Shown here piece after piece: positions 28,107 to 35,994 of a stretch of 64,000 nucleotides of DNA. The stretch covers positions 813,213 through 877,212 of the forward strand of contig NZ_CP071455.1 in the NCBI RefSeq assembly GCF_017352135.1, written 5' to 3'. The notes under the pieces are model-generated. The model was not told the origin of the DNA. It did no database searches and was given only the letters and a program-made list of their open reading frames with translations. A program made the translations under genes and the position numbers. The DNA comes from Rhizobium lentis. Lineage in GTDB: Bacteria; Pseudomonadota; Alphaproteobacteria; Rhizobiales; Rhizobiaceae. Numbering within the stretch: position 1 is the first letter of the stretch; every line of letters starts with the position of its first letter.

Positions 28107-30089
28107 TCAGAGGCCGAAAGGAAAGGTTTCCTGATCGGTCGTAGCGCCTTCCTGCGGCAGGAGCGGTGAAAGTGCGCGGGTTTCATCGAACCAGAGGAAG
28201 GCATCATATTGGCGCGACAGCGATGTCGACATGTAATGGCTCAGCCGTTCCGTTTCCGGCCGATAGATGACGCCGATGAAGCGTTGGAGCCGCTGTTCGA
28301 CCAGGTTCGCATGCAGCTCCTCGTTGCCTTTGAGATCAAGGAGAAATCGCGGCTTTCCGGTATCGTGACATAAACGTTCGCAGCTTTGCGGGAGCGACGG
28401 TCGAATTCGTTTCTTCTCGGCCTCTCCGTCCCAATCGTCTGCAGCAATCACCTCGCCGGAATGGGTTCCCAATCCTATGAGGCTGGTCATTGCGTCGAAA
28501 CGCTGGCGGCACAGCTGGCCGAGGTTCAGCTCGTCGCGGGCAGCTGCCATCTCGGTATAGCGGGCATCGCCAATGTGCGAGTTGTGGGCCCATATGATGA
28601 TTTTCGCCGCCCGTCCGTGAAAGTCGAGGAGATGTTCGACGGTATCGGCCATGTAGGTGTCGCGAAGATTCCAGGCTTGAGAACCGCCGTAATACATGAC
28701 GCGGTAGTATCGCTCGGCTGCTGCGAGCAGCCGTGCTGACTGGGCGGCGTTCAGAAAATCGTCGCCATCGGAAATCGTGTCATCCAGCGATCGCGCCAGA
28801 AGCTCCGTGCATTGTTTCAGCACGGCCTCCTCGCACGACCGGTAGGCATCGGTGAGGACGGCTCTGCCGTAAGTTGCTGGATGGCTTTGCCAGGGGCTGA
28901 GGCAACCGTAACGTTCCTTGGCGACCCTGGCTGTTTCCGGGCTGACATCTTCGAGATAGTCGAGCACGGATCGGATCGATCCTGCCATGTTGTAGAGATC
29001 CAGGCCGTAGAATCGTATCGCATCCTTTTGCAAGGCCCTGCGGCGGTCGTTTTCGTCATGCATCCAGCCGACGAACTGGGAGAATTCCCGGTTTCGCCAC
29101 ATCCATCCGGGAAAGCGGCTGAATGCCGGGCCGCCTGTCGGTGCTTTTCCGTTGATCCAACGGTCGATCATGGCGGCATCGGGCCAATCCGCTTCGACGG
29201 CGATCATGTTGAACCCGTGATGTTCGACCAGATGGCGGCTGATTGCGGCCCGCGCCTCATAAAATTCAGAGGTGCCGTGGGTGGATTCGCCGAGCAGAAC
29301 GATGCGGCTTTCGGCAAACCGGTCGAAAAGGGCAGCAAAGCTCTTGTCGTTGATCGACGAAAATTCTTCCGCTGCGGCTGCGATGATTGCATCAGGTGTT
29401 TCTTCCGGGTGCGACGGCGGGACTGCCGGCGTATACATCGGGTGGGCGGCGGTCCAGGCGTCTTCGCCGATCAAGGGGACGAAGAATACCCCACCGAGAT
29501 CTTCTTCCTCGAAGGTGGCGGCTCCCGTGCGCGTAATGCGTTTCAGGCGCTGCTGGTCATCTTGCCCGACGGGGATGATGAGCCGCCCCCCGAGGTCCAG
29601 CTGTTCTTTTAAGGCGGCTGGAACCTCGGGAGCGCCGGCAGAAACGATAATGGCGTCGAAGGGCGCGGTTTTCGCCCAGCCCTTGCTGCCATCGCCTATC
29701 CGCACGTCGATGTTGCGGTATCCGAGCTGTTCGAACCGCTCCCTTGCCTGAAGCGCCAATCTTTCATGACGCTCGATAGAATAGACGTGCCTTGCGATCC
29801 GGCTGATGAGCGCGGATGCGTAGCCGGAGCCCGTGCCGACCTCGAGGACTTTGTCGCCCGCATCGAGATTTGCCTTTTCAAGCATCAGCGCCACGATGTA
29901 GGGCTGCGAAATTGTCTGGCCCTCGCCGATCGCTAGCGGCGCATCCTCATAAGCGAATTCCTCGAAGCCCGGAGCGACGAATTTTTCGCGCGGGACCGTG
30001 CGCATCGCTCTCGTCACGCTTCGATCGCGAATGCCGCGACGCATCAGATGGTATTCAACCATGCGGTCTCGGAGGCGCGCCATATCCAT
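28107..30089 (-). CDS. Fusion of protein-L-isoaspartate O-methyltransferase and erythromycin esterase-like domain
   Basis: A 660-residue two-domain protein. Residues 1-210 form a complete Pcm methyltransferase: the TISQPYIVA substrate loop is at about 59-67 and SAM motif I VLEVGTGSGYA at 81-91. It would methylate isoaspartyl residues in damaged proteins. After a Pro-rich linker (about 218-232), residues 245-650 match the erythromycin-esterase family (PF05139), starting with LLGESTHGTSEFYEAR, which holds the conserved Glu and His. Pcm is normally about 215 residues and free-standing. The esterase part need not act on macrolides. An EcfG-type promoter lies 64 bases before the ATG, consistent with a protein-repair role under stress. 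Confidence 0.9.
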   Translation of the reverse strand: MDMARLRDRMVEYHLMRRGIRDRSVTRAMRTVPREKFVAPGFEEFAYEDAPLAIGEGQTISQPYIVALMLEKANLDAGDKVLEVGTGSGYASALISRIARHVYSIERHERLALQARERFEQLGYRNIDVRIGDGSKGWAKTAPFDAIIVSAGAPEVPAALKEQLDLGGRLIIPVGQDDQQRLKRITRTGAATFEEEDLGGVFFVPLIGEDAWTAAHPMYTPAVPPSHPEETPDAIIAAAAEEFSSINDKSFAALFDRFAESRIVLLGESTHGTSEFYEARAAISRHLVEHHGFNMIAVEADWPDAAMIDRWINGKAPTGGPAFSRFPGWMWRNREFSQFVGWMHDENDRRRALQKDAIRFYGLDLYNMAGSIRSVLDYLEDVSPETARVAKERYGCLSPWQSHPATYGRAVLTDAYRSCEEAVLKQCTELLARSLDDTISDGDDFLNAAQSARLLAAAERYYRVMYYGGSQAWNLRDTYMADTVEHLLDFHGRAAKIIIWAHNSHIGDARYTEMAAARDELNLGQLCRQRFDAMTSLIGLGTHSGEVIAADDWDGEAEKKRIRPSLPQSCERLCHDTGKPRFLLDLKGNEELHANLVEQRLQRFIGVIYRPETERLSHYMSTSLSRQYDAFLWFDETRALSPLLPQEGATTDQETFPFGL

Positions 30090-30152
30090 GGATCAGCTCC
30101 ACTGTCGTCGATTGCATCTCGGGCGAATTTCTGATCGTGCATAAGAACGGAA

Positions 30153-30177
30153 AACGAACGCGCGAGCTAGGAGTTCC
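30153..30177 (-). promoter_or_regulatory. Candidate EcfG promoter for the Pcm-esterase fusion gene
   Basis: Minus strand GGAAC (30177-30173), 17-base spacer, then cGTT (GTT at 30155-30153). This fits the GGAAC-N16/17-CGTT consensus well. The ATG lies 63 bases further on. Confidence 0.65.
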
Positions 30178-30430
30178 TGCCTTGAGCAGGTTTTCGGGAA
30201 ACTCATTGTTGGCTGGTTCGCCATGCACGGCGTGAGGAACCTCCGAACGGCGCCCAGGCCAGGTGGCGGTGCTTATCCCAAAACAGCGGAAAACAATTGG
30301 TAGCAGAAGCTGCCGCGTGAGCAGGGCAGGCGGCGCAGGGCAAATTGGCAAATTTCGAAGAGTAGCAACGGTTCCCCGGCGGCCTATCGGGAAGAGCAGG
30401 GGGTGATCGCATTTTGCTCGGCCTGTCGGT

Positions 30431-30455
30431 GGAACTTAGTTTAGGGCGCGAAGTT
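30431..30455 (+). promoter_or_regulatory. Candidate EcfG promoter for the 81-residue protein gene
   Basis: GGAAC at 30431-30435, 17 bases, then GTT at 30453-30455. The GTG start follows 26 bases later, leaving a short leader. The rest of the 392-base gap 30090-30481 shows nothing else recognisable apart from the oppositely oriented EcfG-type site at 30153. Confidence 0.65.
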
Positions 30456-30481
30456 GGACAGGCATCAGCAGAGAGGCGCCA

Positions 30482-30727
30482 GTGTCCACCAATCCACTTA
30501 TCAGCGAACCGGTCAAAGATCTCGTTTCCCGCCTTGAGGCGATGACCGACGACGAATTGTTCGTGATCATGAACGACTTGGAAAAAGCGAGCGAGGCCGC
30601 CGAAGGCGAGGCAGCAGAAGAGATCCTCGCCCGCATCGCTCTGGCTGAAAGCGAAATCGAGCGGCGCTATCCCGGCCGATTGCTCGCACCGTATCGCGAC
30701 TGGAAGCAAAGACAGCCGCTCCTGTAG
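30482..30727 (+). CDS. Small conserved-type hypothetical protein
   Basis: An 81-residue, mostly helical, acidic protein (many Glu in EKASEAAEGEAAEEILARIALAESEIERRYPG). The GTG start has GAGAGG a few bases upstream. It has no membrane segment or recognised domain. A coiled-coil-like helix spans about residues 25-65. The EcfG-type promoter immediately upstream, and a second small gene 43 bases downstream, suggest a stress-induced two-gene unit. Function unknown. Confidence 0.65.
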   Translation: MSTNPLISEPVKDLVSRLEAMTDDELFVIMNDLEKASEAAEGEAAEEILARIALAESEIERRYPGRLLAPYRDWKQRQPLL

Positions 30728-30770
30728 CGGCTTCTGGCGGGGTGTGAATATCATGTGAAAGGAAGCTTCA

Positions 30771-31034
30771 ATGAGCAGCTCTGAGACGACGACGGATCAC
30801 AAAAAAATCCGCAAATGGGCGGAGGAAAGGGACGGCAGGCCGGCGGCTATCCGAACCGGGGGCAAAGGCGGCGTTCTTCGCATCGATTTCGGCGAAAAGG
30901 AAGAAGAATTCGATGAGATCGACTGGGACGAATTCTTCAAGATTTTCGACCAAAACAGGCTTGCCTTTCTCTACCAGGACAAGACCAAGGACGGAAAGAC
31001 GAGCCGCTTCAACAAATTCGTCGAGCGAAGCTAG
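30771..31034 (+). CDS. Small hypothetical protein (87 residues)
   Basis: An 87-residue soluble protein with the sequence pattern [31 protein letters not shown] near the start, then an acidic centre ([18 protein letters not shown]) and [20 protein letters not shown] at the end. Proteins of this pattern are widespread in rhizobia, often misnamed as branching-enzyme-like; no enzymatic domain is present. GAAAGGAAGCTTCA provides the ribosome site. Probably transcribed with the preceding gene. Confidence 0.75.
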   Translation: MSSSETTTDHKKIRKWAEERDGRPAAIRTGGKGGVLRIDFGEKEEEFDEIDWDEFFKIFDQNRLAFLYQDKTKDGKTSRFNKFVERS

Positions 31035-31063
31035 CGCCCCGGCAGTCGGATGAAGCGCCACGA

Positions 31064-31786
31064 TCAGAGCTCAAGCAATGCATAGGGCTTTCCGGTCGGC
31101 TTCTCGATATGGGCCGCGACATTGTAGACGGGGGCGCCACCCGGCGTGCGGCCCTCGTAGGATCCACGATGGGCATGACCGTGCACGACGGCATCGACCC
31201 GAAATCGGTCGATGGTTTCCGCCAGCCGTGAAGATCCGAGGAACGGATAGATTTCCAGGGGCTCGCCCGCCACTGTTTCGGCAATCGGCGCATAGTGCAA
31301 GATGACGAGGGAACGATCGGAGCGGACCTGGCGCATCGCGTTTTCAAGGCGCATCGACTCCTCCACGCTTTCGGCCACCATCGCCTTGATCGCCGCCTCG
31401 CCGAACGAGCCGAGCATATGGCGACCGAAGCCGCCGGCGAACCCCTTGACGCCGACGAAGCCGACGCCGGCGACTTCGGCCGCCTGGCCGTTCAGCAGCT
31501 TCACTCCGGCATCCGTCAGGACCCGGCAGACATCCTCGACCTGGCCGCTCTCGTGATCATGATTGCCGAGAACCGCGACGGTCGGTACCGTGCAATGGCG
31601 CAGATCGCTCGCAAGCAGTTCGGCCTCCTTTGGCTTGCCGAGATCGGTCAGATCGCCGGCGATGACGAGGACGTCGGCGACGGAAGAGATCTCCGCGAAC
31701 AGATCCTTGTAGGATTTCGCGCCGTCTTCCGTCATGTGGAGATCGGCCACTGCCGCAATCCTCACGCTCTTTCGCTGATCATCCAT
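31064..31786 (-). CDS. Calcineurin-like metallophosphoesterase
   Basis: A 240-residue two-metal phosphoesterase. All core motifs are visible in order: AVADLHMTED (Asp, His), VIAGDLTDLG (GD), VLGNHDHES (GNHD), LVILHYAP and VHGHAHRGSYEG (GHxH). It would hydrolyse phosphomonoesters or diesters in the cytoplasm; substrate unknown. The stop of the upstream nucleotidyltransferase-like gene lies nine bases before its ATG, so the two probably share the EcfG-type promoter at 32628-32652. Confidence 0.9.
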   Translation of the reverse strand: MDDQRKSVRIAAVADLHMTEDGAKSYKDLFAEISSVADVLVIAGDLTDLGKPKEAELLASDLRHCTVPTVAVLGNHDHESGQVEDVCRVLTDAGVKLLNGQAAEVAGVGFVGVKGFAGGFGRHMLGSFGEAAIKAMVAESVEESMRLENAMRQVRSDRSLVILHYAPIAETVAGEPLEIYPFLGSSRLAETIDRFRVDAVVHGHAHRGSYEGRTPGGAPVYNVAAHIEKPTGKPYALLEL

Positions 31787-31795
31787 CGCTTTCTC

Positions 31796-32599
31796 CTAAT
31801 CACCTCGCAGTTCGCCTTCGCCGCCGACATCGGCAAAGCCCCATTCCTTTACGTCGATTTCGAAATCCACGCGGGAATACATCCGGCCGCGGCATATTTT
31901 CATTTGCGGCAGCGGCAGTTCCTGTTGCGCTTTGAGCCGGTCCATAAGCTCGTCCAGCAGCCACCGCGGAATCTTGTCGCGCTCGGTCGGATAGATCCAC
32001 CTGAAATTGAGGAGATGGATGAGAAGGACTTCCCAATGGACTTCGAGATAAGCCAGCAGTTTGCGCCAATCGATCGAGTCATGCGCCTTCAGAATGACAT
32101 GTGCGACGTCGGCGCCATCGTAGCGGTGGCGCAGCTGGACGAAACATTTCGACCAGACCAGTTCGGTCGGACTGACGATCCTGACCGTATGGCCGCACAT
32201 CTCGACCTTGCGCGCATCCTCGAACCAGTCGTCGCCGACCGGCATTGTTCCGTTGGAGGAGGCAAAGATGACGTCGAAGAAATGGCTGCCCTTCAACACC
32301 TTTCCGAGCCAGCGCTCGTCTTCGACTTCGACCGCGTAACCCCTTGATTTGAAATGTCCCAGGATGCGGGCGTAATCGCCTGCCTTGCAGAATATGTCGA
32401 AATCCTTCGTGCGGCGCGAGATACCAGTATAGGCGCAGACGGCGTAGGTGCCCGCGACGAGGAAGGGGATATGCGACTCCACGAGTTCATGAACGGCCTC
32501 GGTCACGAATGGCTCGGCGTCTGGATCGATGAGCTCCGGAACCGCCTTCACTTTCATCAGCGTGTCGTGGTCGTCTTGTTCGGCACTTTGCGCGGTCAT
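31796..32599 (-). CDS. Nucleotidyltransferase-fold protein
   Basis: A 267-residue protein. FLVAGTYAVCAYTGISRRTKDFDIFCK at about residues 40-66 resembles the nucleotidyltransferase core (G-[GT]-x-A, then R-x-T-x-D-x-D) found in AbiEii-like and minor-nucleotidyltransferase proteins, with Thr replacing the second Gly. The remainder is not recognised. The ATG at 32599 follows AGGATCGACG and was chosen over a longer frame extending into the promoter. Partnered with a phosphoesterase gene, it may be half of a nucleotide-modification/removal pair (inference). No cognate antitoxin gene is visible. Confidence 0.75.
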   Translation of the reverse strand: MTAQSAEQDDHDTLMKVKAVPELIDPDAEPFVTEAVHELVESHIPFLVAGTYAVCAYTGISRRTKDFDIFCKAGDYARILGHFKSRGYAVEVEDERWLGKVLKGSHFFDVIFASSNGTMPVGDDWFEDARKVEMCGHTVRIVSPTELVWSKCFVQLRHRYDGADVAHVILKAHDSIDWRKLLAYLEVHWEVLLIHLLNFRWIYPTERDKIPRWLLDELMDRLKAQQELPLPQMKICRGRMYSRVDFEIDVKEWGFADVGGEGELRGD

Positions 32600-32627
32600 C
32601 GTCGATCCTAGTATTGCTATGCAAAGC

Positions 32628-32652
32628 AACACCTGGATGGGCTCAATGTTCC
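32628..32652 (-). promoter_or_regulatory. Candidate EcfG promoter for the nucleotidyltransferase-phosphoesterase operon
   Basis: Minus strand GGAAC (32652-32648), 17 bases, GTT (32630-32628), 28 bases before the ATG at 32599. It is divergent from a second site of the same type at 32714. Confidence 0.65.
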
Positions 32653-32713
32653 GCCGCACCCATCGAGCGATGATCGGCGATAAGACAGGTCGGCAAAGCG
32701 CTCGGATCATCCC

Positions 32714-32738
32714 GGAACTTCGCCATCGCCGGGTCGTT
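32714..32738 (+). promoter_or_regulatory. Candidate EcfG promoter for the three-gene small-protein operon
   Basis: GGAAC at 32714-32718, 17 bases, then cGTT (GTT at 32736-32738), 52 bases before the ATG at 32791. Together with the minus-strand site 62 bases away it forms a back-to-back promoter pair. Confidence 0.65.
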
Positions 32739-32790
32739 TGACCATAAGACGCATCCGCAGAAACCTTCCCAGAGCTGTACGGAGGATGTC

Positions 32791-33012
32791 ATGGACAGAC
32801 GAGCAAATATATCGACCGGCACGAACGACAGGCCCAGAAACGAGACCATCGCCGAAAGCGGCCCCGGTATTCCCGATGACGGCGGCCGGATGGTCGAGGT
32901 GCGGGATGCAGAAGCAAGACGCCTGAAAGCGTCGCAGCTGCGCGATGGGCTCGACGAGCTCAAGGAGAAGCTCGAGGAAGAGACCGATCTCCCGCAAAGG
33001 GGTGCGCCATGA
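32791..33012 (+). CDS. Small hydrophilic hypothetical protein (73 residues)
   Basis: A 73-residue charged protein without membrane segments; the C-terminal half (RLKASQLRDGLDELKEKLEEETDL) is a probable amphipathic or coiled-coil helix. ACGGAGG precedes the ATG by about five bases. Its last codons overlap the next start by four bases (ATGA). It is first in a unit of three tiny genes behind an EcfG-type promoter. Function unknown. Confidence 0.7.
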   Translation: MDRRANISTGTNDRPRNETIAESGPGIPDDGGRMVEVRDAEARRLKASQLRDGLDELKEKLEEETDLPQRGAP

Positions 33013-33206
33013 ACGAGGTGAGGAAGGGCGGCCCATTTCCCTCCGGGATGAGCCACGATAATTTCGAACCCCCGCGCCGCATGATGATGTTCGTCGTCAC
33101 CATCTTTCTGATCGCGTGCCTTGTTGCCCTCGCATTCTCGTGGATAGCGCATCCCGGCGAACCGGACGAGACATCACCCGCAGCGACGGCGGAGCAGGAA
33201 CGATGA
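33009..33206 (+). CDS. Small single-pass membrane protein (65 residues)
   Basis: A 65-residue protein with one hydrophobic segment (about residues 26-46, MMFVVTIFLIACLVALAFSW), a basic N-terminal side and an acidic tail, which suggests an N-in orientation. It overlaps both neighbours by four bases. Function unknown; it is probably produced with the flanking small proteins during general stress. Confidence 0.7.
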   Translation: MNEVRKGGPFPSGMSHDNFEPPRRMMMFVVTIFLIACLVALAFSWIAHPGEPDETSPAATAEQER

Positions 33207-33373
33207 GCGAGGAGGATAAAGATCCTGTTCAGCGGCCATCATCATCTCCCCTGGGAAAGCACACCAGGCTCAATGCCGGCAGAATAGCGTTGATTCTGGT
33301 CGGCACGGTCGGTGTCGTCGCATTCATTCTGTATGCGACATTCGTTGTCTACGGGCTCGTCGCGGGTCGCTAG
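33203..33373 (+). CDS. Small single-pass membrane protein (56 residues)
   Basis: A 56-residue protein: hydrophilic first half, then a membrane segment (RIALILVGTVGVVAFILYAT, about residues 27-46) and a short tail ending GLVAGR. The ATG overlaps the previous stop (ATGA), which decides the start against a longer frame. Third gene of the small operon. Function unknown. Confidence 0.68.
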   Translation: MSEEDKDPVQRPSSSPLGKHTRLNAGRIALILVGTVGVVAFILYATFVVYGLVAGR

Positions 33374-33491
33374 ATCGATCACGTAGATGCCGCGATCGCC
33401 GGCGTCATAGCCGGTGTGGAGCCCCCGGGAGCATGTCAGGCCGATGTTTTTCGGGGGCTTGCCTATTCCGGCTTGGCCGTATCGCGTGCAT

Positions 33492-33749
33492 TTAGAGTTG
33501 TGTCGGAGCGTCTGCTTCCACCTCGGCATAGAGCTGACCACACATCGTCAGCGACCGCCGCATTGCGTTGACGCGATCTTCCGCATCTCTGTGTGAATAG
33601 GCCCAGATTTCGGTTGCCCAGCTCTTGCCATCCATATGATATTGCAACGCGAATCTGTAGAGTTGCCGCTCGTCCGCGTCATTGCTAACGAATGCGTGAT
33701 CGGGATTGTCGCGGTGGTTTCTCATGCTGGGGAAACTTACAACATTCAC
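33492..33749 (-). CDS. Small hypothetical protein (85 residues)
   Basis: An 85-residue soluble protein containing LYRFALQYHMDGKSWATEIWAYSHRDAEDRVNAMRRSL, which reads like a compact alpha/beta domain. AAGGAGC precedes the ATG. An EcfG-type site lies 48 bases upstream. No family recognised. Confidence 0.68.
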   Translation of the reverse strand: MNVVSFPSMRNHRDNPDHAFVSNDADERQLYRFALQYHMDGKSWATEIWAYSHRDAEDRVNAMRRSLTMCGQLYAEVEADAPTQL

Positions 33750-33796
33750 AATATGCTCCTTGGGCCAGGACTCGACACGCCATATTCTTTCAGCCT

Positions 33797-33821
33797 AACC
33801 AGATCGCCTGGATTTCGTTCC
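33797..33821 (-). promoter_or_regulatory. Candidate EcfG promoter for the 85-residue protein gene
   Basis: Minus strand GGAAC (33821-33817), 17 bases, GTT (33799-33797), 48 bases before the ATG at 33749. It abuts the decayed insertion sequence that begins near 33889. Confidence 0.62.
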
Positions 33822-33888
33822 CTTAGGTCCTGGCGAGCTCATTCGTGCCTAGCCCTTCAGGAATGTCGCAACGCCCCCGTCGAATCTA

Positions 33889-34489
33889 TTACGGCGGGTC
33901 GAATTGCGACGCATGGATCGAACGAAAGACGCCGTGCTTGTCGCTGTAGAACGCTAGAGGCTTGCCCCATTGCTGCAAATAGGCCTTCGTCGCAAAGGTG
34001 TTCTCCAACCGCAGATGCAGCAGCTTGCCGGTGGCATCATCGATATATACGAGCAGGGCGCATTGGAGCCGCGGTTCTCGAACCACCAGTGATGCGAGCC
34101 ATCGATCTGCACGAGCTCTCCGAGACAATCCCGCCGGCCGCGCGGCTGGAAAACCCGCTTCTTGCGTTCGCACCGCGAGATCCAGATGCCGGCCTCGGTC
34201 ATCCATTGGCGCAGCGTCTCCTTAGCGACCGAATTCTGATGCAGTTCGATCAGCTTCTCGCGCGCCAGCGTCGGCCCGAAATCCGGATAGCGTTCGCGGA
34301 TCAGATCCAGCGCCGCATTGCGAAAGTCCTCGCTGTGGCGCCAATTGCTCGGTCGTGATCGCTTCTTCGAAACCAGGCCGGTCGCGCCGGAGCGGTCATA
34401 GGCCAGCAGCAGCCGGTGCACCCGACTTCTTCACGGATCTTCTGAATAACATCGAGCCGATACAATTCTTTCTGCGACATGGTGATCAT
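33889..34489 (-). pseudogene. ISNCY-family transposase remnant, multiply broken
   Basis: Pieces of one transposase are spread over three frames. The start (MSQKELYRLDVIQKIREE) is joined almost directly to HRLLLAYDRSGATG, so the helix-turn-helix is missing. The next piece runs through RYPDFGPTLAREKLIELH and LGELVQIDGSHHWWFENRGS, containing the first catalytic Asp. About one base is lost near 34060. A third piece follows, LLVYIDDATGKLLHLR...ENTF...AYLQQWGKPLAFYSDKHGVFRS, with the second Asp but an internal gap. The protein then stops after HASQFDPP, losing the catalytic Glu and the C-terminal half. It cannot encode an active transposase. Confidence 0.85.
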
Positions 34490-34588
34490 AAAGGACATGA
34501 CGACTCCGACCGCTCATGGTCTCGACCAGGCTGGAGGTCGTCATCCTTGCTCCCAACGTGGCATTGACCAGCACGTCGAGAGGCGAGA

Positions 34589-34664
34589 CTGTGGCATCTC
34601 TAACTGGCCCAACTGTCGCATTACTAAATGGCTGAAGACGCCCCAAAGTGACATTTCTACTTTG
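34589..34664 (-). repeat. Repeat units near the insertion-sequence end
   Basis: Two 19-base units (34589-34607 and 34613-34631) agree at 15 positions and share TGT-GCAT-CTAA-TGG elements. A more diverged third unit (34646-34664) agrees with the first at 12 of 19. They lie just upstream of the transposase remnant and are probably its terminal transposase-binding repeats. The surrounding stretch 34499-34954 carries no gene that I can support. Confidence 0.5.
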
Positions 34665-34954
34665 CGCAACCGCGGACAGTTCAACCTGACCGCCACAAGA
34701 ATCTGGCATAAGCTGAATTATGGAACTGCTGAGCGGCGCGCCGTAGACCCGCGCAGGAGCCAGGCTCTGGTGGCCTTCCGTAACCGCGAGAGCCACTTCT
34801 TAGGCGTTAGTCGAGCATTCTTATGAATGTTCATTCGAAGCGATCCTGGATAACCGAGGTGTGGTGCTCCGGTCTCTTAACGCTACGAATGGACAACCTC
34901 CCGAGCTCACATCAGCTACTCTCCGTAGCTTTCCATTGACATCTGCTCCAACGA

Positions 34955-35857
34955 TTAGGCGTCTTGAGGTCGCTGAGAGAGTTCTGCGATCAAATAGTCC
35001 GCGACTATTCGAACTGAGGGAAGCTGGCCGCGGCGATGCGGAATCAGCAGGGTTGTCGTCACGCCACCTGCTGTCCATTCGGGTAGAATGCGAACAAGCG
35101 CGCCAGATGCAATGAGTGGTGCACAGAAGCTGCTTGCAAGGCAAGCCACGCCAAGACCGGCCTTGGCTGCTTCAAGTAGCGAGATAGTCTCGTTGGCCAC
35201 GTAGCGCGGCATTGGCGTGATCTTGACGACGGCGCCTTCGCCATTTCGAAGTGTCCATACCGTTTCCGAGGGCGATGCCATGAGCCCCTCGAGCTCACTT
35301 GCTTCCTCGGGTCGAGAACACACGCCTTTCTCCCTGATATAGTCGGCCGAGGCGACGAGCCAGGCGGGATCGTGATAGATCCGACGTTGCACGAGATCGG
35401 TGTCCGGCAGCGGGGCGAAGTGGTTGCGGATCGCGATGTCGAAGCCCTCCTGCACGATGTCCACGAACCTGTCGGAAACGTCAAGTGTAATGCGCACCTT
35501 CGGATAGCGCGCTGCGAGGCACGGAAGCAGCGTCGACAAACGGAACTGGGCAACCGGCATCGATGCTGTGATCCGAACAGTTCCGCTAGGTTCCGCAAGG
35601 CGGCCCTTGATGACATGCTCCGCAGCCTCCGCCTCGATCAGCATGGCGGCGGCATGTCGATACAGCTCATGGCCAATTTCGGTCACTGCGAAGCTGCGCG
35701 AAGTTCGTTGAATCAGGCGGACGCCGATCTCCCGCTCCAACTCGGAAAGCCGCTTGCTGAGCGTGGATTTGGGAAGGCGCAGCGCGCGACCGGCTGCAGC
35801 GAAACCGCCGTGATCTACTACTCGAACGAAAACGAGAAGATCATTGAGATTAAGCAT
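34955..35857 (-). CDS. LysR-family transcriptional regulator
   Basis: A 300-residue regulator. The N-terminal winged helix is typical: LNDLLVFVRVVDHGGFAAAGRALRLPKSTLSKRLSELEREIGVRLIQRTSR. The rest is the periplasmic-binding-like effector domain. The sequence type (PKSTLSKRLSELE, VRLIQRTSRS) is that of regulators of quinone/redox enzymes and of many paralogues in rhizobia. It is divergent from the imine-reductase-like gene at 35995 with 137 bases between, and most likely controls it. A T-N11-A-like repeat (ATCGT...ACGAT, 35868-35889) lies in the gap. Confidence 0.9.
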   Translation of the reverse strand: MLNLNDLLVFVRVVDHGGFAAAGRALRLPKSTLSKRLSELEREIGVRLIQRTSRSFAVTEIGHELYRHAAAMLIEAEAAEHVIKGRLAEPSGTVRITASMPVAQFRLSTLLPCLAARYPKVRITLDVSDRFVDIVQEGFDIAIRNHFAPLPDTDLVQRRIYHDPAWLVASADYIREKGVCSRPEEASELEGLMASPSETVWTLRNGEGAVVKITPMPRYVANETISLLEAAKAGLGVACLASSFCAPLIASGALVRILPEWTAGGVTTTLLIPHRRGQLPSVRIVADYLIAELSQRPQDA

Positions 35858-35994
35858 TTATCTACCGATCGTTCCAATTTGCAGACGATGGATCCACAAA
35901 TAGCCCACTACATTACACTCGTCCAATACTGCATCCTTCGGCAAATCGCCAATGGAGCGGTGTTAACTCGGAATATGGAAGGATGGACACATAG

